The notes below the pieces were generated by a model. That model did not search any database. It saw nothing but the letters and a program-made list of their open reading frames with translations, and was not told where the DNA came from. The translations under genes and the position numbers were made by a program. A stretch of 64,000 nt of DNA, from positions 620,001-684,000 of the forward strand of contig CACYHP010000001.1 in the NCBI GenBank assembly GCA_902774295.1, read 5' to 3'. Origin of the DNA: an uncultured Bacteroidia bacterium. GTDB lineage: Bacteria > Bacteroidota > Bacteroidia > Bacteroidales > F082. This document shows, in pieces, positions 52,593-62,241 of the stretch. Every line of letters starts with the position of its first letter. Positions within the stretch are counted from its first letter, which is position 1.

Positions 52593-52601
52593 TAGTTAAA
52601 G
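52570..52601. repeat. Octamer array over a stop codon
   Basis: AGTTTAAT, AGTTTAAA, AGCTTAAT, AGTTAAAG: four 8-base units. It covers the 3' end of one gene and most of the 18-base gap to the next, and resembles the heptamer arrays with one extra base. Confidence 0.72.
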
Positions 52602-52610
52602 AAAATAGAT

Positions 52611-53276
52611 ATGAGAAAAAGTTTTTTGATTTTATCGATATTGATGTTGCTATCGTTTATGGCGAATGCACAGCTTATAAAAGACCGCACCAATGGCCTG
52701 ATTACCATCGGTTTTGATTTATACACCGACATAAACACTGGCAACAAATATGAAAATTTCGATTTGCGCGCGATAAATCAGGGTTTTGGCACATATATCA
52801 CTTACAATTTGCCGATGGGCGAGTCGAAACACACGGTGTCGCTTGGAGCTGGTTTCTCTTGTCATAATTATTACATGAAAAACGCTTGGTTATCAGAGCC
52901 TTACAATTCTACAATAACATTTAAACCAGACGAAGCGGTGAAGAGAAGCAAAATCAATGTCAACTATTTTGACATCCCGATTGAGTTGAACTTCCGTATT
53001 GCTGACAAATTCAAGATTTCATTTGGCGCAAAGGGAAGTTTCCTGTTGAGCAGCAAGTCGAAAGTTATTGGAGACGTCTATGGCGACGGTCATAAATGGG
53101 AGATAAAATACGACGACGTCAATGCGTTGGAGAGCATCGTTTACGGCTTGTTTGCGAGAGTCGGCTACAGATGCGTGAATTTGTATGTTGGCTACCAGGT
53201 GCGCAGTTCATTCAAAGAAGACAGAGGTCCTCAGATCATGCCATTCTCAATCGGTATTGGCATCAGAGCTTATTAA
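52611..53276 (+). CDS. Outer membrane beta-barrel protein (PorT-like size)
   Basis: 221 residues with a signal peptide (SFLILSILMLLSFMANA, then Q). Eight or so amphipathic strands (ITIGFDLYTDI, HTVSLGAGFSCHNYYM, INVNYFDIPIELNFRIAD, KISFGAKGSFLLSS, LYVGYQVRSSF) and a terminal strand FSIGIGIRAY. It fits the small Bacteroidota outer membrane barrel class (PF13568-like) that includes PorT; a specific assignment to PorT is not supported. The end overlaps the convergent PAP2-like gene by four bases. Confidence 0.8.
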   Translation: MRKSFLILSILMLLSFMANAQLIKDRTNGLITIGFDLYTDINTGNKYENFDLRAINQGFGTYITYNLPMGESKHTVSLGAGFSCHNYYMKNAWLSEPYNSTITFKPDEAVKRSKINVNYFDIPIELNFRIADKFKISFGAKGSFLLSSKSKVIGDVYGDGHKWEIKYDDVNALESIVYGLFARVGYRCVNLYVGYQVRSSFKEDRGPQIMPFSIGIGIRAY

Positions 53277-53875
53277 AACAAGGAAACAAAGTAGGTTATA
53301 ATAACTGTTAAGAATCCCATGGCGAAGCCTGAATAGATTTGGGCGTTGCTGTGGGATTTGAGTTTCAAGCGGGCTGAGGCGACGATGCCGGAAATGATGA
53401 TACTGCCAATAAAATAAGGCAGATACATGCGCATATATGCTATCGCCATTATGAAGAGACATGCCGAGAAGCAGCCCCAGCCGAGTGCATGAAGGCTTAT
53501 TTTCCAGAAAAATGTTATGATGAAAGCCAAAACTGTCACCACGATAACCGTTGTGAGATAGAAATTGAAAACCGATAATAGCTGTACTTTACTGAAAAAC
53601 CTGAGTGTTGCGTAAAGGAACAGTATCATTATGAACAGTGGTCCCAGTCGGTCGTCGCGGTCTTCCATCTCGAACGAGTCGATGATATGCCATCTCTTCA
53701 TCATCACGATAATCAAGGCTGGGATGATGCATGTCATTGATAATGTGATTGTTAAGAATGTGAAATCGTTGCCTGGGGTGAAACGTGTGAGTCCTGAGAG
53801 CAATAGGATTATCATCATCCATGTGGGATGGAAGATAGGATGTCCTATTATGGATATGATTTTGGCTGTTTTCAT
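53273..53875 (-). CDS. PAP2-like integral membrane protein
   Basis: 200 residues with about six hydrophobic segments. IGHPIFHPTWM at the start, KISLHALGWGC (about 135) and ARLKLKSHSNAQIYSGFAMGF (about 165-185) are comparable to the PAP2 phosphatase motifs KxxxxxxRP, PSGH and SRxxxxxHxxxD, but the match is partial and the first motif is not clear. It could be a divergent undecaprenyl-pyrophosphate or lipid phosphatase. It overlaps the rpoN stop by four bases (ATGA) and so is coupled to it. Confidence 0.6.
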   Translation of the reverse strand: MKTAKIISIIGHPIFHPTWMMIILLLSGLTRFTPGNDFTFLTITLSMTCIIPALIIVMMKRWHIIDSFEMEDRDDRLGPLFIMILFLYATLRFFSKVQLLSVFNFYLTTVIVVTVLAFIITFFWKISLHALGWGCFSACLFIMAIAYMRMYLPYFIGSIIISGIVASARLKLKSHSNAQIYSGFAMGFLTVIITYFVSLF

Positions 53876-55371
53876 ATCACTTTGCGGAGGCGGGCGACGG
53901 GTATGCCCAGTTGTTCGCGGTATTTTGCAACGGTACGGCGTGCTATGGTGTAGCCTTTTTCTTTCAAAATTGTCGTCAACTCATCATCGGTTAATGGGTT
54001 GGCTTTGTCTTCGTTTTCAACGCTTTCGCGGACGATTTTCTTCACTTCTCGGGTTGATACTTCTTCGCCTTCATCGTTAAGGAGACCTTCGCTGAAGAAA
54101 AATTTGAGAGGGAAGGTGCCGTATGCTGTCTGCACGTATTTGCTGTTGGCAACGCGTGAAATTGTTGAGACATCAAGGCCGACCATGTCGGATATATCCT
54201 TAAGAATCATCGGTTTAAGCTTGCCTTCGTCGCCGGTGAGGAAAAACTCTTTCTGGTATTCCATGATGGCTCTCATGGTCACATAAAGCGTATCCTGACG
54301 TTGTTTGATGGCATCGATAAACCAGTTTGCCGAGTCGATTTTGCTCTTTATGAAACTTACGGCTTCGCGTTTGTCGGGGCTGTCTTTGCCAGCGGCATAT
54401 TCTTTCAGCATGTTCAGGAAGTCCTTGCTGACATGCAGTTCAGGCGTGTTGCGGTTGTTAAGCTGCAGCTCCAGCTCGCCGTCGTTGTTGATGACGGTGA
54501 AATCAGGGATGATGTAGTTGTTGTTTTGGCTGACAGACCCCATCGAGCCGCCTGGTTTCGGGTTAAGTGTCAAGACTATGTCGAGGGCTTTTTTGAATTC
54601 TTCTTCCGACATGTCGGAGCGCGAGACGATTTTGTCGTAGTGTTTTTTTGTAAACTCTTCGAAGTAATCCTCAATGATTTTTATCGCGTTCTCGCATTCT
54701 TTACTGGGGTTCTCGCGGTTGAGACGGCGCAGTTGGATGAGCAGGCACTCCTGGAGGTTTGCGGCTCCGACGCCGGCAGGATCGAAGTCTTGGATTATTT
54801 CCAAAACCTCGCGCACCTCGTCTTCGGTGACATCAAGGTTTTGGGTGAAAAGCAGGTCGTCGGCGATGCCAGAAATCGGTCGTGACAGATAGCCGGCATC
54901 GTCGAGGTTGCCAATGATATATGCTCCGATCTTACGTTTTTTCTCGTCGAGTTTACGGAAGCCGAGCTGTTCCATGAGGGTGTCTTGGAACGTAGTCTCG
55001 TTGGTAATCGGAGCCTCGTAGTGTTTGTCGTCGGGACTGCTGTTGTTTGCGACGTATTTGTACGCCGCATCGTCTTCGTCGTCATCTTTCAGATAGTCGT
55101 CGAAGTCGTCGAGCGGGTCGTAGTGGTCGTCGTCGCTTTGATTGTCGTCGAAAGTATCAACTTCGTCATTCTCGTCGATGCTTTCTCCGTTGATATCGTC
55201 CTCGTAGTCGTGGTTTTCGCCTTCTTCGAGGGCCGGGTTCTGCATGATTTCCTCTTTGATGCGGGTGCTGAGCTCCATAGTCGGTATCTGCAGCAGCTTC
55301 ATGATGAGAATCTGCTGCGGTGAAAGCTTCTGGAGCAGCTTCTGGGTTTGAGTCAATCGCTGAGAGCCCAT
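53872..55371 (-). CDS. rpoN: RNA polymerase sigma-54 factor RpoN
   Basis: 499 residues. Region I (LTQTQKLLQKLSPQQILIMK, glutamine- and leucine-rich) binds activators; region II is a very acidic stretch (about 45-105) with many Asp and Glu; region III has the core-binding and DNA-binding parts (SRVANSKYVQTAYGTFPLKF) and the RpoN box ARRTVAKYRE near residue 480. All parts are present. It is encoded ten bases after asnS, an unusual but probable co-transcription. Confidence 0.96.
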   Translation of the reverse strand: MGSQRLTQTQKLLQKLSPQQILIMKLLQIPTMELSTRIKEEIMQNPALEEGENHDYEDDINGESIDENDEVDTFDDNQSDDDHYDPLDDFDDYLKDDDEDDAAYKYVANNSSPDDKHYEAPITNETTFQDTLMEQLGFRKLDEKKRKIGAYIIGNLDDAGYLSRPISGIADDLLFTQNLDVTEDEVREVLEIIQDFDPAGVGAANLQECLLIQLRRLNRENPSKECENAIKIIEDYFEEFTKKHYDKIVSRSDMSEEEFKKALDIVLTLNPKPGGSMGSVSQNNNYIIPDFTVINNDGELELQLNNRNTPELHVSKDFLNMLKEYAAGKDSPDKREAVSFIKSKIDSANWFIDAIKQRQDTLYVTMRAIMEYQKEFFLTGDEGKLKPMILKDISDMVGLDVSTISRVANSKYVQTAYGTFPLKFFFSEGLLNDEGEEVSTREVKKIVRESVENEDKANPLTDDELTTILKEKGYTIARRTVAKYREQLGIPVARLRKVI

Positions 55372-55380
55372 AACTTCTAA

Positions 55381-56820
55381 CTAGTATAGGCAGTTTTTAG
55401 GTGTACGTGGGAACGGGATGACGTCGCGGATGTTGCTCATGCCGGTGACGAACAATAAGAGACGTTCGAAGCCGAGGCCGTAGCCTGAGTGAGGCACTGA
55501 GCCGAAGCGGCGTGAGTCGAGGTACCAGTTCATCGATTCCTCTGGAATGCCCACTTCGTGCATACGTTTGAGAAGCTTCTCCATGTTGGTCTCACGTTCT
55601 GAGCCGCCGATGATCTCGCCGATGCCAGGGAAGAGGACGTCCATAGCGCGGACGGTCTTGCCGTCTTCGTTCTGTTTCATGTAGAAAGCCTTGATCTCCA
55701 TCGGGTAATCGGTCAAAATCACAGGTTTCTTGAAGTGTTTCTCGACGAGATAACGCTCATGCTCTGACTGCAGGTCGACGCCCCAGCCTGTGATAGGATA
55801 CTGGAACTTGCCTTTCTTGTTGTAGTTGCAGTTCTTGAGGATGTCGATAGCTTCTGTATATGTCAAAACCTGGAACGGGTGCTCGAGAACGAAATGCAGT
55901 TTCTCGATGAGTTCCATTGATTTTTCTTCTTCTTTCTTGTTCTTTTCTTCTTCCTGGAGACGTTTGCTGAGGAAGAGGAGGTCGTCCATACAGTTGTCTA
56001 ATGCATACTGAATCAAATACTTAAGCATCTCTTCTGCGAGCTCCATGTTGTCGTGGATGTCGTAGAATGCCATCTCAGGTTCAATCATCCAGAACTCTGC
56101 GAGGTGGCGTGTGGTATTTGAGTTTTCGGCGCGGAAAGTAGGTCCGAAAGTATAAATCTTCGACAGTGCTGTTGCTGCGAGTTCGCCTTCAAGCTGGCCT
56201 GAAACGGTGAGGTTTGTTGACTTTCCGAAGAAATCCTGGCTGTAGTCGATCTTACCTTCTTCTGTTCTCGGGAGGTTGTTGAGGTCGAGGGTTGTCACCT
56301 GGAACATCTCGCCGGCGCCTTCAGCGTCTGATGCTGTGATAAGCGGGGTATGGATGTTGTAGAAGCCCTTGCTGTTGAAGAAGTTATGGATGGCGAACAC
56401 CATGGCGTGACGGATGCGGAACACTGCTCCGAAGGTGTTGGTGCGGAAACGCAGATGTGCTATGTCGCGCAGGAACTCCAATGAGTGTTTCTTAGGCTGA
56501 AGCGGGTAGAAGTCCGGGTTTGCCGGGCCGAGCAGCTCGATTGAACTTACTGAAAGCTCCACGTTTTGTCCGCTTCCCGCTGATTTCACGAGTTTACCGA
56601 TGGCTGAAACCGATGCGCCGACGTGCATGAGGGCGAGGTTTTCCTCCGGAATCTTCTCCAAATCGATGACCAATTGCAGGTTGTTGATGGTCGAGCCGTC
56701 GTTCAAAGCGATGAAAGCGACGTTTTTGCTGCCGCGTTTGTTACGCACCCAGCCTTTCACATTTATCTCATTATCAAGCTCTTGCATTGCGAGAGCGGCT
56801 TTAATCTCTGTACGTTTCAC
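55381..56820 (-). CDS. asnS: Asparaginyl-tRNA synthetase
   Basis: 479 residues, starting at GTG (56820). The N-terminal OB-fold anticodon-binding domain ([20 protein letters not shown]) is followed by the class II core with motif 2 ([21 protein letters not shown]) and motif 3 ([16 protein letters not shown]). The residue pattern is AsnS and not AspS. Presence of AsnS means that Asn-tRNA can be made directly. Promoter at 56849-56856. Confidence 0.97.
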   Translation of the reverse strand: MKRTEIKAALAMQELDNEINVKGWVRNKRGSKNVAFIALNDGSTINNLQLVIDLEKIPEENLALMHVGASVSAIGKLVKSAGSGQNVELSVSSIELLGPANPDFYPLQPKKHSLEFLRDIAHLRFRTNTFGAVFRIRHAMVFAIHNFFNSKGFYNIHTPLITASDAEGAGEMFQVTTLDLNNLPRTEEGKIDYSQDFFGKSTNLTVSGQLEGELAATALSKIYTFGPTFRAENSNTTRHLAEFWMIEPEMAFYDIHDNMELAEEMLKYLIQYALDNCMDDLLFLSKRLQEEEKNKKEEEKSMELIEKLHFVLEHPFQVLTYTEAIDILKNCNYNKKGKFQYPITGWGVDLQSEHERYLVEKHFKKPVILTDYPMEIKAFYMKQNEDGKTVRAMDVLFPGIGEIIGGSERETNMEKLLKRMHEVGIPEESMNWYLDSRRFGSVPHSGYGLGFERLLLFVTGMSNIRDVIPFPRTPKNCLY

Positions 56821-56848
56821 GATTTTTATCTTTTAAAATTTCAATCTA

Positions 56849-56856
56849 CAAAATTA
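56849..56856 (-). promoter_or_regulatory. -7 element of asnS-rpoN-PAP2 operon
   Basis: TAATTTTG on the minus strand, 29 bases before the GTG start of asnS. A divergent element for the DAHP synthase gene lies 32 bases away. Confidence 0.66.
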
Positions 56857-56888
56857 CAAATTTTTACTGAATTATCATATATTATTTT

Positions 56889-56896
56889 TATATTTG
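56889..56896 (+). promoter_or_regulatory. -7 element of the DAHP synthase-chorismate mutase gene
   Basis: TATATTTG at 56889-56896. The predicted leader is only about 10 bases and contains a start-stop pair (ATGTGA at 56904-56909) just before the ATG at 56911. Confidence 0.62.
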
Positions 56897-56910
56897 CAAA
56901 AAAATGTGAG

Positions 56911-57969
56911 ATGGGCGAAAGCTTTGACATAAGAGAGTGGTTTTTGAATCCTAGAGATTTGCTGGTCATAAGCGGGCCGTGCAGTGTGGAGAGCCGCGAG
57001 CAGCTGCTTGCGACGGCGGAAGGTCTGAGTAAAATCGACAGAGTCAAGGTGTTGAGAGGCGGCATCTGGAAGCCTCGCACACGACCGGAAGCCTTTGAAG
57101 GAATAGGGGAAGAGGGTCTGAAATGGATGCAAGAAGCCAAGCAGCGCTATGGTTTCCTGACGATGACCGAGGTCGCGGTGCCGGAACATGTTGAACTTGC
57201 TTTAAAATATGACATCGACATTCTCTGGGTCGGCGCACGCACTGTGGTGAATCCGTTCTCGGTGCAGGATCTGGCCGACTGCCTCAAAGGCTGCGATATC
57301 CCTGTGTTTGTGAAGAATCCCATAGCTCCCGATGTGAAACTGTGGCTCGGTGCCATCGAACGGTTTGGAGGCGCAGGGCTGAGATATATCGGAGCCATAC
57401 ACCGCGGTTTCTCGTCAATTGAAGAGACGTCGTATCGAAACGCGCCACTTTGGGAGATTCCGATTGAGTTGTTGCGTCTGCGTCCCGACGTGCCAATAAT
57501 TACTGATGTCAGCCATATTTGCGGCTGCCGTGAATTGTTGCAGGAAGTGGCACAAAAAGCCCTCGACATGGGCACCTTGGGATTCATGATAGAGACACAT
57601 AACGACCCGGATCATGCATTGACGGATGCAAAACAACAGATTACGCCCGATAGCCTGAAAAATGCATTTAACCGATTGATATTCAGAAAGAAAAAAATCG
57701 ATACAGATGAGATGGTTTTGCAAAATCTCCGTAAGGAAATCGACGAAATCGATGACGAGCTGCTGAATCTCATCGCGAAGCGAATGAATATTTCCGAAAA
57801 AATCGGTGATTTCAAGAAACAACATAAGGTGACGGTGCTTCAGATGGGCCGCTGGAAGCAAATTCTTGAGCATCATATTAATAAAGGTGTGAATCTTGGC
57901 CTTAACGGAGAGTCGGTGAAGGATATTTTTGAGATAATTCATAAAGATTCCATCGACAGACAGTTGTAA
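56911..57969 (+). CDS. Bifunctional DAHP synthase / chorismate mutase
   Basis: 352 residues from the ATG at 56911; the longer frame from 56623 lies over asnS in antisense and was rejected. The N-terminal ~260 residues are a class I beta-type DAHP synthase (LLVISGPCSVESREQLL, LRGGIWKPRTRP, WVGARTVVNPFSVQ, PVFVKNP), joining phosphoenolpyruvate and erythrose 4-phosphate at the start of the shikimate pathway. The C-terminal ~90 residues are an AroQ-type chorismate mutase (LQNLRKEIDEIDDELLNLIA, KRMNISEKIGDFKK). In such fusions the mutase domain gives feedback control of the synthase by prephenate or chorismate. It is 18 bases before the subtilase gene. Confidence 0.95.
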   Translation: MGESFDIREWFLNPRDLLVISGPCSVESREQLLATAEGLSKIDRVKVLRGGIWKPRTRPEAFEGIGEEGLKWMQEAKQRYGFLTMTEVAVPEHVELALKYDIDILWVGARTVVNPFSVQDLADCLKGCDIPVFVKNPIAPDVKLWLGAIERFGGAGLRYIGAIHRGFSSIEETSYRNAPLWEIPIELLRLRPDVPIITDVSHICGCRELLQEVAQKALDMGTLGFMIETHNDPDHALTDAKQQITPDSLKNAFNRLIFRKKKIDTDEMVLQNLRKEIDEIDDELLNLIAKRMNISEKIGDFKKQHKVTVLQMGRWKQILEHHINKGVNLGLNGESVKDIFEIIHKDSIDRQL

Positions 57970-57987
57970 ATTTTTAGTTTTTATACA

Positions 57988-60567
57988 ATGAAAAGATTTT
58001 TTGTTTTTTTAGTGCTTTTGATGAGCTTTGGCACTGTTTTTGCCCAACAGAGGGTGATTGTGGTGATGTCTGAGAAGTATGACAATTCGAATACTGCTGT
58101 GAGAACACAGTACATGACGAAGGCTCAGCGTCGCGATTTTGTTAGGCAGGAAAGAATGGCGTTTTGTCAGGCTTCACAGCAAAATGTCATGGATTTTCTC
58201 GATGGTTTTAAAGGCGAAGTGAGCGACATTGAGCAGTATTGGGGCTTCAACGGTTTCAGCTGTGATGCTTCAGAAAATGTGATTGCGCAGCTTGAAAAAC
58301 GCGCAGATGTCGCATACGTTTATCGTGATGACAAGAAAAAGATGGTTCCGGATATGGTTGAGTCTCAGCCAGGCGAATCAAGAGATATAGCTTGGCATGT
58401 CAACAAGGTCAACGCTCCGGCTGTGTGGAACTATAATGGTTCGACAGGTTATAACGGTGACGGCGTGATTGTGGCTGTCGTTGACTCCGGTGTCGATTAC
58501 AACCATGTTGACATTGCAGGTAGCATGTGGGATGGCGGTGAAGATTTCCCTCATCACGGATATGATGTGTGCAATAACGATTACGACCCGATGGATGACT
58601 ATTGCCATGGAACGCATGTGGCGGGAATCATCGCAGGACAAGGTAATGCCGGCACTCAGACAGGTATAGCGCCAGGTGCTAAGATCATGGCTGTCAAGGT
58701 GTTGGACTCATCGGGATACGGCTCTGATTCAGACCTTATCTCCGGCATTCATTTTGCAATGAATCATGATGCTGACATCATAAACCTGTCGCTTGGTGAT
58801 CCTGAGATGGGTCCTTCGGCAGTGTATCGTGACCTTTTTATCACTGTGCAGGAGGCTGGTATCATTGCCTCTGTGGCGGCTGGCAATGTTGGCGATACGC
58901 AATACAGTTATCCGGTGCCTTTTAATGTTGAATGCCCTGGTAACTGCCCTCCACCATGGCTGCATCCTGATCAGGTGAACCTGATATCCGGCGGCACATC
59001 AGGTGTGATTTGCGTTGGAGCGACAGATTCAAACGATGCGCATTGCAGCTTCTCGTCTGTCGGCCCTGTGACATGGTCAGCAGGCGTACACGTTGGAGAT
59101 TACAATGACTATCCGTATGAGAATGGCGATGCATCACAGCCAGGCTTGATTCGTCCTGACATCTCGGCACCAGGTGCAAACGTCACCTCGTTGAATTATC
59201 AGACAATGACAGGCTATGTGGCTTACGACGGCACCTCAATGGCAACGCCTTGTGTTTCAGCTGTCTTGGCATTGTTGCTTGATGCAAATCCGGAGCTTTT
59301 GCCTGCTGAACTGGATTCAATCATTGAGTTGACAGCCGCAAATGCCGGTAATACCGTGAAAAACAACATCACAGGTTCGGGCCGCGTCGACGCACTTGCA
59401 GCAATAAATGCATTGTATTATCATGGTCCCACAAATCTCACAGCCAATTTTGATGGACATTATGTCGATTTGAACTGGGATGCTGCTGCAAATGCCACTT
59501 CATACAGCGTTTATCGTGATGGATTGCGTATCGCAAATAATTTAACATCAACGACTTACACTGACCAACTGACATACGCTGGAAAATATACTTATTATGT
59601 AAAAGCGCAGTTGGAAAACGACATGACGACTTTGTCGTCGAATTATGTCATGATTGAAAAAGTGATTGATATTCAGACAGAAGTGATAAATCAGACCAAG
59701 GTTATTTTGACTTGGGACATGCCAAACTGCATTTATGATGGCTTCGAGTCGGGAGATTTATATCAGAATATGTGGGTTAACGACGGCACTTATCCTTGGG
59801 AGGTGACGATGGACAGTCCGCATGAAGGTAATTATTGCGTGAAATCGACAAACAAATCCATGTTTTCGACGAGTAAGATTACGCTTGGCGTGAATGTACC
59901 AGTGACCTGTGTAGTAACGTATTACGCAAAAATCAGCTGTTTCCCGTTGAATGGCGGCGGTTTCTTTATCGACAACGTTCAATATGGCGAGACGATAAAA
60001 GATATCGTACCTTGGACACGTTATTCAGTGACGTTGAATCCTGGTAATCATTTACTTGAGTGGAAATATGGCAACCAGCTCGCGGAAGGCGATTACGAAA
60101 ACGCATTTTATGTCGATGATGTCACTGTTGGAAATGCCTACAACATCTATCGCGCAAACTGCGACGGCAGCGATCAGACTTTGGTTGCCGAGGCTGTTAT
60201 CAATGCGCAGTATATTGATAATGATTGGGTTACATTGCCAATTGGTCAATATAAATATGGTGTGAGTGTTGATGGCGGCTACACTATTTATTGGTCGGAT
60301 TGTATCGATAAAGATTATCAAGGTGTTGATGAAAACACTTATGTTGATGTGGATATCTATCCGAATCCTGCCACGAATTATATTCTCGTGACGGCAGATA
60401 ATTATTTGCCATTACAACGCATTGATATTTATGATGTTACAGGTAAGTTGATGATTACATCGAGAGAGCCTGAAATCAATGTCTCAGAGCTGGAATCAGG
60501 AATGTATTTCGTCAATATTTTGACTGAAAAAGGTCTTGTGACAAAGAAAATCTCTATTGTGAGATAG
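57988..60567 (+). CDS. S8 family subtilisin-like protease with T9SS sorting domain
   Basis: 859 residues. Signal peptide (FFVFLVLLMSFGTVFA, then QQ); an I9-like prodomain; the subtilase domain with catalytic Asp in VAVVDSGVDYNH (about 164), His in CHGTHVAGIIAG (about 209) and Ser in DGTSMATPCVSAV (about 417); then two fibronectin-type domains and a jelly-roll-like region (about 575-690); and a C-terminal T9SS type A domain (VDIYPNPATNYILVTADN, IDIYDVTGKLMITS, ESGMYFVNILTEKG, KISIVR). All catalytic residues are present, so an active secreted surface protease is expected. It is convergent with the small barrel gene, two bases apart. Confidence 0.93.
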   Translation: MKRFFVFLVLLMSFGTVFAQQRVIVVMSEKYDNSNTAVRTQYMTKAQRRDFVRQERMAFCQASQQNVMDFLDGFKGEVSDIEQYWGFNGFSCDASENVIAQLEKRADVAYVYRDDKKKMVPDMVESQPGESRDIAWHVNKVNAPAVWNYNGSTGYNGDGVIVAVVDSGVDYNHVDIAGSMWDGGEDFPHHGYDVCNNDYDPMDDYCHGTHVAGIIAGQGNAGTQTGIAPGAKIMAVKVLDSSGYGSDSDLISGIHFAMNHDADIINLSLGDPEMGPSAVYRDLFITVQEAGIIASVAAGNVGDTQYSYPVPFNVECPGNCPPPWLHPDQVNLISGGTSGVICVGATDSNDAHCSFSSVGPVTWSAGVHVGDYNDYPYENGDASQPGLIRPDISAPGANVTSLNYQTMTGYVAYDGTSMATPCVSAVLALLLDANPELLPAELDSIIELTAANAGNTVKNNITGSGRVDALAAINALYYHGPTNLTANFDGHYVDLNWDAAANATSYSVYRDGLRIANNLTSTTYTDQLTYAGKYTYYVKAQLENDMTTLSSNYVMIEKVIDIQTEVINQTKVILTWDMPNCIYDGFESGDLYQNMWVNDGTYPWEVTMDSPHEGNYCVKSTNKSMFSTSKITLGVNVPVTCVVTYYAKISCFPLNGGGFFIDNVQYGETIKDIVPWTRYSVTLNPGNHLLEWKYGNQLAEGDYENAFYVDDVTVGNAYNIYRANCDGSDQTLVAEAVINAQYIDNDWVTLPIGQYKYGVSVDGGYTIYWSDCIDKDYQGVDENTYVDVDIYPNPATNYILVTADNYLPLQRIDIYDVTGKLMITSREPEINVSELESGMYFVNILTEKGLVTKKISIVR

Positions 60568-60569
60568 TG

Positions 60570-61217
60570 TTAGAAGCGGTAGTAGGCGACGAGTTCGAGA
60601 ACATCGTTGAACGCGCCCCACTGTCCGAATCGCAACGCTTGAAGATAATTGCCCGCGTAAGCTGAGTTTAACGAGGTTATTACGCGGGCTCCTATTTGGA
60701 ACTTTTTTTCTACCACGTTGAATTTTACGCCGAGTATACCGTTGACGCAGAAGCGTTTCCATCTGTTGGAGCTTTCGTTTGCGCCGTTATTTTTCTGATT
60801 GGTGTAGGCGAGGACGTCGACACTTGCGCCGGCCTCGATGGAGATCCAGTCGAATTTGTGTCCGTTGATGTCGAAGAAGCCCAGATTCATTGCTGCGACG
60901 AGCGGAAGCTCCACATAATCAAGGCGAATGAGGAACTGAACGGGCTCATCGGCACTGGAGCGGGAGCCTTTTTGAATGTATTTTATCTCAAACTGAGCCT
61001 CGAAAATATCGTTTATCTCATAACCTACAAAAGCGCCGCCGGTGAATCCAACCTTATGAAAACCGTTGTTGTGGTCGCCATCGACCTGAGAAGTGACGCC
61101 GCCGAGGGCGATGCCGCCATAGAAAGCCTGAGAGTTAGCTGTCACTCCTATTATTATAAAAAACAATAACATGATGAGGTTTCTCGCTGTGCTCGGAATG
61201 ACGGTTTTATTTTTCAT
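60570..61217 (-). CDS. Outer membrane beta-barrel protein with repeat-derived signal peptide start
   Basis: 215 residues from the ATG at 61217, which overlaps the polyprenyl synthase stop by four bases (ATGA). The signal peptide is MKNKTVIPSTARNL followed by a hydrophobic core and ending at TANSQ. Residues about 5-15 are encoded by an inverted copy of the dispersed repeat; they supply the positive residues that the core alone (from the Met at 61172) lacks. The mature part has the small barrel pattern (FYGGIALGGVTSQVDGD, GGAFVGYEINDIFEAQFEIK, FQIGARVITSLNSA, VLELVAYYRF). Confidence 0.8.
   Translation of the reverse strand: MKNKTVIPSTARNLIMLLFFIIIGVTANSQAFYGGIALGGVTSQVDGDHNNGFHKVGFTGGAFVGYEINDIFEAQFEIKYIQKGSRSSADEPVQFLIRLDYVELPLVAAMNLGFFDINGHKFDWISIEAGASVDVLAYTNQKNNGANESSNRWKRFCVNGILGVKFNVVEKKFQIGARVITSLNSAYAGNYLQALRFGQWGAFNDVLELVAYYRF
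61173..61204 (-). repeat. Dispersed element, copy 4 (inverted, in signal peptide)
   Basis: On the minus strand begins CCGTCATTCCGAGCACAGCG and ends AGAAACCTCATC. It belongs to a CATTCCGAGC variant of the family and is read as codons for the N-terminal part of the barrel protein. Confidence 0.8.
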
Positions 61218-62188
61218 TTTTCTCGTTTTATGCAGTAATATAATAGGTTTTTCAAAGCGCTTTTTGCTTCGCAATCTTTTATGATATCCAGTTGATTTTC
61301 AGCCTGTTGGATGAAGAAATTCATTTTGTCTTCGCAGTATTGCAGGCTATTTTTGTCGTTTACTTTATTAATAATGTCGTTGACGGTACTTCTTTTCTTA
61401 CCTGAAAGGCGTATCTTAGTGAGTATCAACGTTCTTTCGATAGGGGTGCTTTCTTTCAGAAGATGGATGAGCGGCAATGTCATCTTGTGCTCGCGAATGT
61501 CGTTGCCATAGCCCTTGCCACAATGGTTAAATGGTTGATAATCAAATATATCGTCACGAATTTGGAAAGCGATGCCGGCGTTGGTGCCGAATTTTCGCAA
61601 TGCCTCGACATGTTCTGGAGCAGCACCTGCGGAGGCGGCGCCGATAGCACAACACGAGGCAATCAGCGAGGCGGTTTTTTTCTCAATGATTTCGTAATAA
61701 TCATCTTCGGAGATATCGAAATTCTTGGCTTTCTCGAGTTGGAAAATCTCACCTTCGCTCATATTTCTCACCGTCTCCGAAATCATGTCGAGCATCTGAT
61801 AATCACGGTTTTCAAGGGCAATCATCATGCCTTGTGATAGGAGATAGTCGCCAGCGAGAACGGCAATTTTATTCTTGTAAAGGGCGTTTATAGAAGCAAA
61901 ACCGCGGCGTTCGGCAGCATCGTCGACGACGTCATCGTGAATGAGCGTCGCTGAATGCAGAAGTTCGATAAAAGTGGCAGCTCTGAAAGAGCTTTCGGTG
62001 ATATCGCCAAAGCATTTCGCGGAGAGGAAGACAAACAAAGGACGCATCTGTTTTCCCTTGTGTTTCAAGGTATAACGACCGATCCTATCCAATAAAAAAT
62101 TATCGGAATGCAGAGCTTCTTTGTAAAAATCCTCGAACTGTTTGAGCTCTTTGGAAACGGTTAATTTTATGTCGTCGAGAGTTGTCAT
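61214..62188 (-). CDS. Polyprenyl (octaprenyl-type) diphosphate synthase
   Basis: 324 residues. Trans-prenyltransferase that elongates farnesyl diphosphate, most likely for the menaquinone side chain. First Asp-rich motif LIHDDVVDDAAERRG (about 86) and second IRDDIFDY (about 211), plus GKQMRPLFVFLSAK at the N-terminus. Length, motifs and residues before the first Asp motif agree with long-chain synthases. Its stop TGA overlaps the start of the barrel gene. Confidence 0.94.
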   Translation of the reverse strand: MTTLDDIKLTVSKELKQFEDFYKEALHSDNFLLDRIGRYTLKHKGKQMRPLFVFLSAKCFGDITESSFRAATFIELLHSATLIHDDVVDDAAERRGFASINALYKNKIAVLAGDYLLSQGMMIALENRDYQMLDMISETVRNMSEGEIFQLEKAKNFDISEDDYYEIIEKKTASLIASCCAIGAASAGAAPEHVEALRKFGTNAGIAFQIRDDIFDYQPFNHCGKGYGNDIREHKMTLPLIHLLKESTPIERTLILTKIRLSGKKRSTVNDIINKVNDKNSLQYCEDKMNFFIQQAENQLDIIKDCEAKSALKNLLYYCIKREK

Positions 62189-62241
62189 TCGTTTTAAAGT
62201 GCAAAAATAATTAAAAATTTTATTATATCAAAAAAAATTTA

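Noticed and set aside
53273..53875. Firm assignment as an undecaprenyl-pyrophosphatase
   Set aside because: Only partial PAP2 motif matches are visible, so the entry is kept as PAP2-like.
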